This document shows, piece after piece, positions 58,201 through 64,000 of a stretch of DNA of 64,000 bases (positions are counted from its first letter, which is position 1; each line of letters opens with the position of its first letter). The position numbers and the translations under genes were made by a program. Location of the stretch: assembly GCF_004216905.1 (NCBI RefSeq), contig NZ_SGXJ01000007.1, forward strand, positions 1 to 64,000, in the 5' to 3' direction. This DNA comes from Kribbella sp. VKM Ac-2569 (GTDB taxonomy: Bacteria > Actinomycetota > Actinomycetes > Propionibacteriales > Kribbellaceae). The notes below the pieces were generated by a model, which saw only the letters and a program-made list of their open reading frames with translations, ran no database searches and was not told the DNA's origin.

Positions 58201-58549
58201 CGATGCCGGCAGGGTGGGCCTGCTGATGACCAAGTCGCTGTCACCGTTCGACCAGCTGTCGGGAGTGGTGCTCGCCGGCGGCACGCCACAGTTCGTTCAG
58301 CGACTGCGCGTGGCGACAGGCCTCGTGACCACGACCGGTACCGGTGCGCCCGGCTGGTTGCGCATCCGGCGTACCGGAAACACCTTCTCCGCGGAGGTTT
58401 CCACCGACGGCGAGAGCTGGACGCAGATCGGTGCGCCGGGACTGATCGAGACCTTCGGCTCCGCGCCGTACTACGTAGGTCTGGCCGTTGTCTCCGGCGC
58501 ACCGTTCGCGCTCAGCACCGCCGTCTTCGACGACGTCTACTTGGCGTAG
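55208..58549 (+). CDS. Secreted multidomain alginate-lyase-family protein with FN3 and Ig modules
   Basis: A 1113-residue exported protein. ATG 55208 has GAGGAG and a Tat signal (SRRTLLIASGGSMLAAQLG). Residues about 45-390 form an alpha-toroid lyase domain (HPGLLHDADDLERMRQA, FANGNWDLAAVQAVLAIAVF, VAWNQGVDLFGRLDNRILSG). Then follow an FN3 module, a DUF1349-like beta-sandwich (GDGVLTARVVHPVSSQYATV), a second FN3, a putative Ig (FAVTGLPDGLSLDRKTGVVS) and a second DUF1349-like module. The added domains probably bind carbohydrate. It is homologous over its lyase part to the convergent gene at 58537-59757, whose 3' end it overlaps by 13 bases. Confidence 0.8.
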   Translation: MPEPDVNSLSTVSRRTLLIASGGSMLAAQLGSPATSIAAPAGATAPASFRHPGLLHDADDLERMRQAVADQVSPAYDGFLAMAAHNRSSYDYVIRNVGQITSWGRGPANFMNEAVSDSGAAYQNALMWSATGDVRYADKARDILDAWSASLTAITGADGQLGVGLQVFKFVNAAEILRYSGYGGWTAEAVRRCEESFRKVWYPAVSGYALFANGNWDLAAVQAVLAIAVFCDDRVMFENAVRYAVAGAGNGRIEHIVVSATGQGQESGRSQSYAQLALGLLANCAAVAWNQGVDLFGRLDNRILSGFEYTARYNLGDDTVPFMSDLDRTGKYIKTAISTINRGAFQPIYELAYAHYVSRRGLSAPNVERVVFRGAGGTRFVEGNSDDHPAWGTFTQARPVVSRSAPEAAPGAPSGLTARSSDAGVVLTWAESVEPRSGESASSYTISRATGRAGDYAVVAEGIQSTTWSDASARGQTTYSYKVRAENPAGSSSESLPVTTACPDPWLSEEIGQVVVPGGTGFDGERFTVEAGGSDIGGEQDSFRLVYLPLRGDGVLTARVVHPVSSQYATVGVMMRQSLSASSAHASMLIKGLPLHTWSGVWTVRPVGGGSTVATGSTVVPPTQQHCITVNAGFPISDLGALPTSATPLPPPYVEAASDGYRLRRPYWVRLVRSGDVLTGLISPDGSTWTEVGRSRINLGRDVYAGLAVCAGIGVDAPYAESTTAAFDNVTVQDWSGEIPSAPLGELRAGSAGSAIELAWSDPDVAATYTVKRRHAGGPYRAIASGVAPIGFGVEARYRDVTAVPGESYDYVVAKTNAGGTGPDSSSLTVTMPRPAVPSITSAGSAFANTGAEFRFRIAAGNDPISFAVTGLPDGLSLDRKTGVVSGRPRRAGTAKLGVSARNAAGTGSAEVTLTVGAPPPAPWQYADIGDYVLDERQLGSFSAVAIRTPGITSYDGQFTVRGAGSDLNVIGQGMTAQYVYQAVTGDATFTARVVSRGDAGRVGLLMTKSLSPFDQLSGVVLAGGTPQFVQRLRVATGLVTTTGTGAPGWLRIRRTGNTFSAEVSTDGESWTQIGAPGLIETFGSAPYYVGLAVVSGAPFALSTAVFDDVYLA

Positions 58550-59757
58550 GCCAGCGTGCCGAAACCGGTCTGGTCGAAGCCGCCGCTCGTCGAGCCGTAG
58601 TCGCCGCCTCCGCCCTCAGGGCGGACCTGGGCGGCCATGGCCGAGATGTACGGCACCGAGAGGTACTTACGCCTGGTGTAGTGGAAGTGCAGGATCTCCC
58701 ACACCGGCCGAATCTGGCCGCGGCTCGCGCTCGAGATGACGGTGTGTTCCTGATAGGCACAGTTCTGGCCGGTGCCCCAGGTGTACTTCGTGAACGGTAC
58801 GTCCTGGCCGAGGTTGTACTTCGCGACGTACTGCGCTGCCTTCAGGAAGCGGTTGTTGTCGTATCCGTACAGGTCGTCACCCTGGTTCCAGGCCATCTCG
58901 CAGAACGCCCCCATCTGGCCCATCCCCATCATGGTGTGGCCCTGGTCGCGTCCCGACTCCTGCCATTGCGCGAGGCCCTGGTCGTCGTACACGAACGGCA
59001 CGGCGTGCTTGATCGAGCCGTTGCCGGCGCCGGTCTTGAAGTAGTTGACCGCCTGGTCGTACTTCGCCGCGTCGTCGCAGAGGATGCCGATGGCAAGGAT
59101 CGAGTTCATGGTGCACAGATCCCAGTTCGCCCAGTAGTTCGTGATACAGGCGTCGTTGTGGTTGGTCAGGAACGAGTTGTTCAGCGGGTAGAAGACGTTG
59201 AGCATCATGGTCTTGAACCGCGGCAGGTCGAAGCCCGGGTAACCGCGCATGAGCTCAGCGACATTCGCGAACTGGTACCCGTAGATGCCGGCCGCCAGGA
59301 ACCGGTCTGCGTTGCCGGTGACCGTGGTCAGGGTCGATGACCACGCGTTGAGGATGTTGCGGGCGCAGTCGCCGTTCGCCGTGGATCCCTGGACCCACCA
59401 GCGCAGGGCGTTCTGGTAGGCGGCATGGATGTCGTTGTAGAGGATGGTGTAGTTCTCGCCGGTGCCGCCGCGGATGATCGTTGCCTGCGGCCTCGGTGTC
59501 CAGGTGGACTGCGCATGCGAGTTGGCGGTCAGGCGGTTCCAGCCGGACAGCCACGGGTCGTCGCCCGCCGCAACCCGGACCTTGGCCCGATTGAGGTCGC
59601 CCCAGTTGTGCAGCGCTCCGGGGTGGGTGAAGGTGGCCGGTGCGGCGTCTGCGGGACGGTCGAGTGCGGTGACGCCGGCCACGGCCGCTACTCCCGCAGC
59701 GGCCGCACCTCCGGCGGCTTTCAGAATGGTACGTCGATCGATCTCCTTCTCGTGCAT
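58537..59757 (-). CDS. Secreted single-domain alginate-lyase-family protein
   Basis: A 406-residue exported protein with Tat signal DRRTILKAAGGAAAAGVAAV. The lyase domain (HPGALHNWGDLNRAKVRVAA, YWANWDLCTMNSILAIGILC, SGRDQGHTMMGMGQMGAFCE, MAWNQGDDLYGYDNN) is nearly the whole mature protein. It closely parallels the lyase domain of the 55208 gene, so the two are paralogues. It lies 38 bases after the GH28-like gene on the same strand and should share its promoter. Confidence 0.82.
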   Translation of the reverse strand: MHEKEIDRRTILKAAGGAAAAGVAAVAGVTALDRPADAAPATFTHPGALHNWGDLNRAKVRVAAGDDPWLSGWNRLTANSHAQSTWTPRPQATIIRGGTGENYTILYNDIHAAYQNALRWWVQGSTANGDCARNILNAWSSTLTTVTGNADRFLAAGIYGYQFANVAELMRGYPGFDLPRFKTMMLNVFYPLNNSFLTNHNDACITNYWANWDLCTMNSILAIGILCDDAAKYDQAVNYFKTGAGNGSIKHAVPFVYDDQGLAQWQESGRDQGHTMMGMGQMGAFCEMAWNQGDDLYGYDNNRFLKAAQYVAKYNLGQDVPFTKYTWGTGQNCAYQEHTVISSASRGQIRPVWEILHFHYTRRKYLSVPYISAMAAQVRPEGGGGDYGSTSGGFDQTGFGTLAYAK

Positions 59758-59795
59758 GTCCTTCTCCTTCGGGGCGGTGGTGTGTACGCCGGCGT

Positions 59796-61556
59796 TCAGC
59801 GCACGGTCAGGATGAGGCTCTTGGTGGTGGTCCCGGCGACGTTGGTGACGCTCAGGTTCGTGTTGTACGTGCCGGTGCTGGTCGGGGCGCCGGTGATGAC
59901 GCCGGTGGTCTTGTCGACGGTGAGTCCGGCGGGCAGATTCTGGGCGTCGAAGCCGGTGGGGAAGCCGGTCGCGCTGATCGTGAGGACAACCGCTACGCCC
60001 GCGGTGAGGTTGCCGATATCGGCGGTCGTGATCGTCGGAGGCGTTGTGGTCGGGGCCGTGGCCGCGTCCAGCCAGCGCAGGTTGGTCACGTGCTCGTTGA
60101 CGTGCATGTTGACCATGTCGGCGACTGTGAACCACCCGGGCTTGCGCATGGTCGAGGCCATCACGGTGCCGTTCACCACGAGGTTCTGGAACGTCACGTC
60201 CTTGATGCCGCGCGCCTCGTCGTACCCGAGCATCATCGCGGTCTCCGCGTTCTTGCCCGTGTAGGTCAGGTTCTTGACGTAGACGCCCTCGATGCCGCGG
60301 CCGGCCGAGGTGTTGTACGACTTGTTGTAGGCCACGCGCAGATGGAGGAACTGGCCCCAGCGGAAGTCCTCCACCCGCACGTTCTCGATCCGCACGTTCC
60401 GGACGAGGTTGCTGTCGCCGGGATTGAGCGCGATGGCGCCCTGGTACCACTTCTGCGGTTCGCGATGGTCGAGGATGTCCACGTTGCTGATCGTGATGTT
60501 CTCCAGCACCTCGGGATCGGCCGTGTTGCCGTGCGTGCCGATGTTGATCGGGTGCGCGACGTCCGCCCAGAGGCTCGAGTTGGAGACGGTGATGTTCCGG
60601 GTGTCGCCGTAGTAGTCCCAGCGGTGCGTGTAGAGCGCGATGCAGTCGTCGGAACAGCGCAGGAAGGAGTTGTCGATCAATACGTCGCTACTCGAGAAGA
60701 TGTCGATCCCGTCGCCCCACTGACCGGCGCTGAAGTAGCCGAAGTCGGTGATCGTGACCTGTTCGGACATCCCCGCGGTGATCGCGTAACCGGTCGTCAG
60801 ATCGAGCATCGAGATGCCGTCGACGCGGATGTTCTTGGAGCCGACGATGGTGCAGCCGCCGCCGTTGGTGCTGTAGACGAGACCGCGTCCGGTCAAGCCG
60901 GCATTCGTGACGTTCTTGAAGATCACCGAGGTCTTCAGTACGGCGCCACCGGCCAGATAGACAGTCTTTCCGCTCGGAACCTCCAGCTGCCCGGTCGCGG
61001 TGGTGTGCACGCCGGGGCCGTAGTAGATGACGTCCGGGTCGTCGGGGGAGGGGGCGTCGGTCTCGATCGGGCGGGCGAGCAGGTGCAGGCAGTCGAAGAT
61101 CTCGCCGTTCACCTCGACCACGATCTTGCGCGGTTCGGTGAGTGTGAAGAGCAGGGTGCTCTCGTCGTCGATGGTCGGCTCGATCCCCAGGGACAGCGGC
61201 CGGATCCGGGCGGTGTCGATGGTGCCCTTCGTGTACCTGACCCAGACCTCGACCGAATCGGCGAAGTCGAAGTACGCCATCGACGACTTCAGCACCTGAC
61301 CGGCACCGGTCGTCGCGTTGATCTGCTTGAGGTTGACCGAGTACGTCGGCACCGTGGTCCAGGCACCGGCGGCCGTACGGACCTTGACCTCGAAGGTGGA
61401 CGCCTGCGCGATCCCGGCAGGAATCGGGTAGGTGACCAGCGGTGGAACAGGCGCGGGGGTGGCTGTCGCGGTCCCGGCCCCGGACGTGACGTAGCCGGCG
61501 GCAACGGTCGCGCCGGCTGCTTGGAGCAGGCGGCGTCGCGTGAGGTCTGCGGTCAT
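59796..61556 (-). CDS. Secreted GH28-like right-handed beta-helix protein
   Basis: A 586-residue exported protein. ATG 61556 has an AAGGAG site; the Tat signal is LTRRRLLQAAGATVAAG. The parallel beta-helix carries GH28-like catalytic landmarks: QWGDGIDIFSSSDV, LRCSDDCIALYTHR, and NIGTHGN. The C-terminus is a putative Ig repeat (FDAQNLPAGLTVDKTTGVIT). The DGID, DD and THG series supports hydrolysis of a polyuronate or dextran-like glycan, but the lysine motif RIK of polygalacturonases is not seen. It is the first gene of a two-gene unit with the 58537 lyase. Confidence 0.8.
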   Translation of the reverse strand: MTADLTRRRLLQAAGATVAAGYVTSGAGTATATPAPVPPLVTYPIPAGIAQASTFEVKVRTAAGAWTTVPTYSVNLKQINATTGAGQVLKSSMAYFDFADSVEVWVRYTKGTIDTARIRPLSLGIEPTIDDESTLLFTLTEPRKIVVEVNGEIFDCLHLLARPIETDAPSPDDPDVIYYGPGVHTTATGQLEVPSGKTVYLAGGAVLKTSVIFKNVTNAGLTGRGLVYSTNGGGCTIVGSKNIRVDGISMLDLTTGYAITAGMSEQVTITDFGYFSAGQWGDGIDIFSSSDVLIDNSFLRCSDDCIALYTHRWDYYGDTRNITVSNSSLWADVAHPINIGTHGNTADPEVLENITISNVDILDHREPQKWYQGAIALNPGDSNLVRNVRIENVRVEDFRWGQFLHLRVAYNKSYNTSAGRGIEGVYVKNLTYTGKNAETAMMLGYDEARGIKDVTFQNLVVNGTVMASTMRKPGWFTVADMVNMHVNEHVTNLRWLDAATAPTTTPPTITTADIGNLTAGVAVVLTISATGFPTGFDAQNLPAGLTVDKTTGVITGAPTSTGTYNTNLSVTNVAGTTTKSLILTVR

Positions 61557-61625
61557 CTTCAGGCTCCTTGGCATCTCCGGCGGAAGGCCCTGAAACCTTG
61601 TCCGGAGAACCCGGGCCGATCAATA

Positions 61626-61650
61626 GCAACCGCTTGCCACGAAAATTTCG
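61626..61650. promoter_or_regulatory. Two operators upstream of the GH28/lyase unit
   Basis: GCAACCGCTTGC (61626-61637) fits the LacI consensus GNAANCGNTTNC at every fixed position, and CGAAAATTTCG (61640-61650) is an exact CGAAANTTTCG element. They are two bases apart in the region divergent to the esterase gene. Confidence 0.65.
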
Positions 61651-61759
61651 CTCTTCCACGATCCCACTGCCGCGGCTCCGATTGTGGGGTGGGAGGACAT
61701 GGCTGGGGTGGTTGGTTGATGGGACGGTCGGTGGAAGGACCCGTCCTGGAGGTGTGGAA

Positions 61760-62716
61760 ATGACTCTCCGTCCTGTTGTTTCGGTGATCGTCTTGCTGGC
61801 GGCTCTGTTGAGTAGTCCGGTGTCCCGGGCTGAGGCCGCGAGCCTGGAGGAAGTGACCGGATTCGGTTCGAATCCGGGGAATCTGCGGATGTTCCGGTAC
61901 GTGCCGCCCGGGCTCGGTGCCGGTCGGCCGGTGGTGGTGGCGTTGCACGGGTGTACTCAGTCGGCTTCGGCGTACGACGACGAACCCGGCTGGGTCGCGA
62001 TGGCACAGCGGGCCGGCTTCGCGCTGGTGCTGCCGCAGCAGCAGTCGGCCAACAACGCGAGTGCGTGCTTCAACTGGTTCGAGGCGGGGGACACGGCGCG
62101 TGGTTCTGGTGAGGCGCTGTCGATCAAGCAGATGGTGGATCGCACCGTCGGCGACCTTGGTTCGGATACGGGGCGGGTGTTCGTCACCGGCCTGTCGGCG
62201 GGTGGTGCGATGACGGCTGTCATGTTGGCGACGTACCCGGAGGTGTTCGCCGGTGGCGCGATCGTGGCCGGTCTGCCGTACCGGTGCGCGACGTCGCTCG
62301 TGCAGGCCTTCAGTTGCCAGAACCCGGGGGTCGACCTGACGCCGCAGCAGTGGGGTGACAAGGTACGCGCGGCGGCGACGGCGACGCACCGGCCGAAGGT
62401 GTCGATCTGGCACGGTACGGCGGACTACACCGTTGCCTACCGCAACCTCAACGAGTCGATGGAGCAGTGGACCGACGCGAACTCCGCGGACCAGGTCGCC
62501 GACTCCACCGAGACCGTCAACGGCGCCACCCACAAGTCGTACACCGACGCCACCGGCACGCCGGTCATCGAAACCTGGTCGATCCCCAGCATGGCCCACG
62601 GCCAACCCATCGACCCAGGCACCGCACCAGACCAATGCGGCGTCCCCGCCCCCTACATCCTCGACGTCAACCTGTGCGCGGCGGCCCACATCACCCACTT
62701 CTGGGGCCTTTCATGA
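61760..62716 (+). CDS. Secreted PHB-depolymerase/CE1-type esterase
   Basis: A 318-residue exported esterase. Signal segment VVSVIVLLAALLSSPVSRAEA. Oxyanion region PVVVALHGCTQSASAYDDEP, nucleophile elbow VTGLSAGGAMTAVML, acid/histidine region SIWHGTADYTVAY and WSIPSMAHG. The family includes polyhydroxybutyrate depolymerases, feruloyl and acetylxylan esterases. In this locus, removing ester groups from a plant or algal polysaccharide is plausible. ATG 61760 has a GGAGG site. It is divergent from the GH28-like gene and may share its operators. Confidence 0.85.
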   Translation: MTLRPVVSVIVLLAALLSSPVSRAEAASLEEVTGFGSNPGNLRMFRYVPPGLGAGRPVVVALHGCTQSASAYDDEPGWVAMAQRAGFALVLPQQQSANNASACFNWFEAGDTARGSGEALSIKQMVDRTVGDLGSDTGRVFVTGLSAGGAMTAVMLATYPEVFAGGAIVAGLPYRCATSLVQAFSCQNPGVDLTPQQWGDKVRAAATATHRPKVSIWHGTADYTVAYRNLNESMEQWTDANSADQVADSTETVNGATHKSYTDATGTPVIETWSIPSMAHGQPIDPGTAPDQCGVPAPYILDVNLCAAAHITHFWGLS

Positions 62717-62739
62717 CAACGCGGGCGCAACCGTAGAGT
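62713..62739 (+). promoter_or_regulatory. Candidate promoter of the DHA2 exporter gene
   Basis: ATGACA (62713-62718), a 15-base spacer and TAGAGT (62734-62739). The predicted start of transcription is close to 62745, exactly where the folded leader begins. The spacer is short, so confidence is modest. Confidence 0.4.
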
Positions 62740-62816
62740 TGCGCGTCGGACGGCTGACGTGCAATCCTGGGGTTGCACGTACCGCTCTCGGTGCTGAGAG
62801 CGGATGCCGTCCGACG
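62725..62816 (+). ncRNA. Structured leader with three-way junction ahead of the exporter gene
   Basis: CGTCGGACGGC (62744-62754) pairs perfectly with GCCGTCCGACG (62806-62816). Inside, ACGTGCAA/TTGCACGT (62757-62764 with 62773-62780) and CCGCTCTC/GAGAGCGG (62782-62789 with 62796-62803) form two 8-bp hairpins. An extra hairpin GCGCAAC/GTTGCGC (62725-62731 with 62738-62744) precedes them. The closing stem ends one base before the GGAGGAG ribosome site. No known riboswitch class was recognised. Confidence 0.5.
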
Positions 62817-62828
62817 GAGGAGAAGTCC

Positions 62829-64000
62829 TTGACTATCGACGCAGCGCCGCCGCAGCTACGTTTCAGTGGCAGGCAACGGATGGTTCTTTCGGTCCTTCTG
62901 CTGGCGGGATTCATGGTGTCCGTCGACTTCTCGATCTTGAACGTGGCGCTCCCGGACACCGGTGCCGGCGTCGGCATGGCGGTCGCAGACTTCCCATGGA
63001 TCACCGCCGCCTACATGCTTCCTTCGGCGGGATTCGCGCTGCTGTTCGGCCGGGTGGCCGACCTGTTCGGACGCCGCAGACTGTTCATGACGGGCATGGT
63101 CGTGCTGGCCGTCGCCTCGTTCCTCGGCGGCCTGGCGACGAGTGCCGAGATGCTGTTGACCGCCCGCGCGCTGCAGGGCCTGGCTACTGCGCTCGCCCTG
63201 CCCGCGGCGATGTCTCTTCTCACCACCACGTTCGCCGAAGGCGCCGTACGGGAACGCGCCCTGGGTATCAACGGTGCGCTACTCTCCGGCGGCTTCACTG
63301 TCGGGGCACTGGTCGGCGGCACGCTGGTGAGCCTGCTGAGTTGGCGGGCGGCGTTCTGGATCAACATTCCGGTCGCAGTGCTGGTCTTGGTGTGTACGCC
63401 GTTGGTGATCAGCGAGAGTCGCGTTCCACAGCGGGTTGCACTCGACTTGCCTGGTGCGGTCACCGTGTCGGGCGGTCTCTTGGCCGTGATCTACGCAGTG
63501 GTCGAGAAGAGTTTGCTCGCCGCCGTGATCGGAGTCCTGCTCCTTGCCGCCTTCTGGGCCATCGAACTGCGAGCGTCCGCGCCCCTGGCTCCGTTGCGCA
63601 TTCTCGGACGGCCGACCGTGAAGTGGGGCAACTATGCAGGACTCGTGGTCTTCGCGATGGAGACCGGGATGATCTTCCTGATGACGCTGTACCTGCAGAA
63701 CGTCCTGGCGTTCTCCCCGCTGGCCACCGGCTTGATCTTCGGGATCCCGGGCTTGGCTGCTGTGGCGGCCGGTGTGATCGCCGGGCGGGTGATCGGGCGC
63801 TTCGGCGTACGCAAGGTTCTGACGGTAGCGATGCTGGTGCAGGCCGTGGCGACCTTCCCGCTGATGTTCCTCGGCGTGAACCGGGCCGCACTCGCGATCT
63901 TGGTCCCTGCCTTGTTCATCGGCTTCTTCGGCCACGTGGCCTCGATCGTCGCGTACACGGTGACAGGCACGTCAGGCCTGCCCGACGAAGAGCAGGGTCT
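62829..64000 (+). CDS. DHA2-type MFS exporter, 5' part (continues beyond window)
   Basis: The frame is open from TTG 62829 to the window edge, at least 390 residues. GGAGGAGAA (62816-62824) is its ribosome site. The protein begins MTIDAAPPQLRFSGRQRMVL and shows the DHA2 marks MVSVDFSILNVALPDTG, FPWITAAYMLPSAGFALLFG, RVADLFGRRRLFMTGM and a 14-segment-type layout. These are proton-driven multidrug exporters. It is preceded by the folded leader described above, which may regulate it. The TTG start is inferred from the RBS. Confidence 0.82.
   Translation, partial: MTIDAAPPQLRFSGRQRMVLSVLLLAGFMVSVDFSILNVALPDTGAGVGMAVADFPWITAAYMLPSAGFALLFGRVADLFGRRRLFMTGMVVLAVASFLGGLATSAEMLLTARALQGLATALALPAAMSLLTTTFAEGAVRERALGINGALLSGGFTVGALVGGTLVSLLSWRAAFWINIPVAVLVLVCTPLVISESRVPQRVALDLPGAVTVSGGLLAVIYAVVEKSLLAAVIGVLLLAAFWAIELRASAPLAPLRILGRPTVKWGNYAGLVVFAMETGMIFLMTLYLQNVLAFSPLATGLIFGIPGLAAVAAGVIAGRVIGRFGVRKVLTVAMLVQAVATFPLMFLGVNRAALAILVPALFIGFFGHVASIVAYTVTGTSGLPDEEQG

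Noticed and set aside
62757..62816. Possible TPP riboswitch, because of GGGGTTGC and CTGAGA in the exporter leader
   Set aside because: The other conserved TPP elements and its characteristic helix order are missing, and CTGAGA here is simply part of a perfect hairpin.
1..64000. CRISPR arrays, tRNA and rRNA genes
   Set aside because: No regularly spaced repeats or tRNA/rRNA-like sequence was noticed on reading; a dedicated tRNA scan would be needed to be certain.

Overview
The window is high-GC actinobacterial DNA. It has strong GC3 codon use, many LacI-family regulators, Tat and lipoprotein secretion signals, sugar importers with no ATPase gene of their own, and a mycothiol-type maleylpyruvate isomerase. 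A Kribbella-like soil actinomycete (Propionibacteriales) fits best, but that is inferred from style and gene content, not from a marker gene. No rRNA, tRNA or CRISPR array was seen.

Layout. (1) 1-3.5 kb: the 3' end of an RHS/YD-repeat polymorphic toxin gene, a nuclease-like tip in another frame, a candidate immunity gene, then a second displaced RHS fragment with its own degraded tip and candidate immunity gene. (2) 3.5-4.3 kb: a transposase remnant next to a decapitated lacI gene. (3) 4.3-7 kb: DUF1801, ArsR-type regulator, MFS exporter. (4) 6.9-13.7 kb (minus): a tightly overlapped seven-gene operon with two Gfo/Idh-like proteins, a sugar ABC importer, a TIM-barrel isomerase and a DUF1080 hydrolase, facing a tetR gene. 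It looks like a 3-keto-glycoside degradation operon. (5) 14.4-17.4 kb: a YukJ-like protein and a large secreted alpha/beta-hydrolase. (6) 17.5-28.4 kb: an aromatic-acid island (PaaX regulator, MFS importer, salicylyl-CoA-hydroxylase-like flavoprotein, two acid-activating enzymes, IclR regulator, gentisate dioxygenase, fumarylpyruvate hydrolase, maleylpyruvate isomerase), i.e. a salicylate-to-gentisate-to-central-metabolism route. (7) 28.5-32.6 kb: a ribose/fructose-type ABC importer divergent from a lacI gene across an 18-bp perfect palindrome. (8) 32.6-35.1 kb: YjbR protein, small Tat protein, a frameshifted DUF4331 gene and a small unknown. (9) 35.1-42.2 kb (minus): a six-gene operon led by lacI for sugar acids (2-hydroxyacid dehydrogenase, mannonate dehydratase, fructuronate-reductase-like enzyme, MHS transporter, idonate dehydrogenase). 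(10) 42.2-62.7 kb: a polysaccharide utilisation region with three secreted alginate-lyase-family proteins, a GH28-like beta-helix protein, a CE1/PHB-depolymerase-like esterase, an oligosaccharide importer and several lacI genes. (11) 62.7-64 kb: a DHA2 exporter gene behind a structured leader, running off the right edge.

How it fits together. Regions 9 and 10 form a plausible chain: secreted lyases and glycosidase cut a uronate-containing polymer, the ABC system imports oligomers, and the region 9 enzymes take the uronate/aldonate products toward 2-keto-3-deoxygluconate. LacI-type palindromes are scattered across regions 7 and 10, and the same operators recur in front of separate units, which points to a local regulon. 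Region 6 is a self-contained aromatic catabolic unit with two regulators.

Three separate single-base frame breaks (near 0.44, 2.91 and 33.53 kb) were seen in otherwise readable protein. They may be real inactivation or sequence error.
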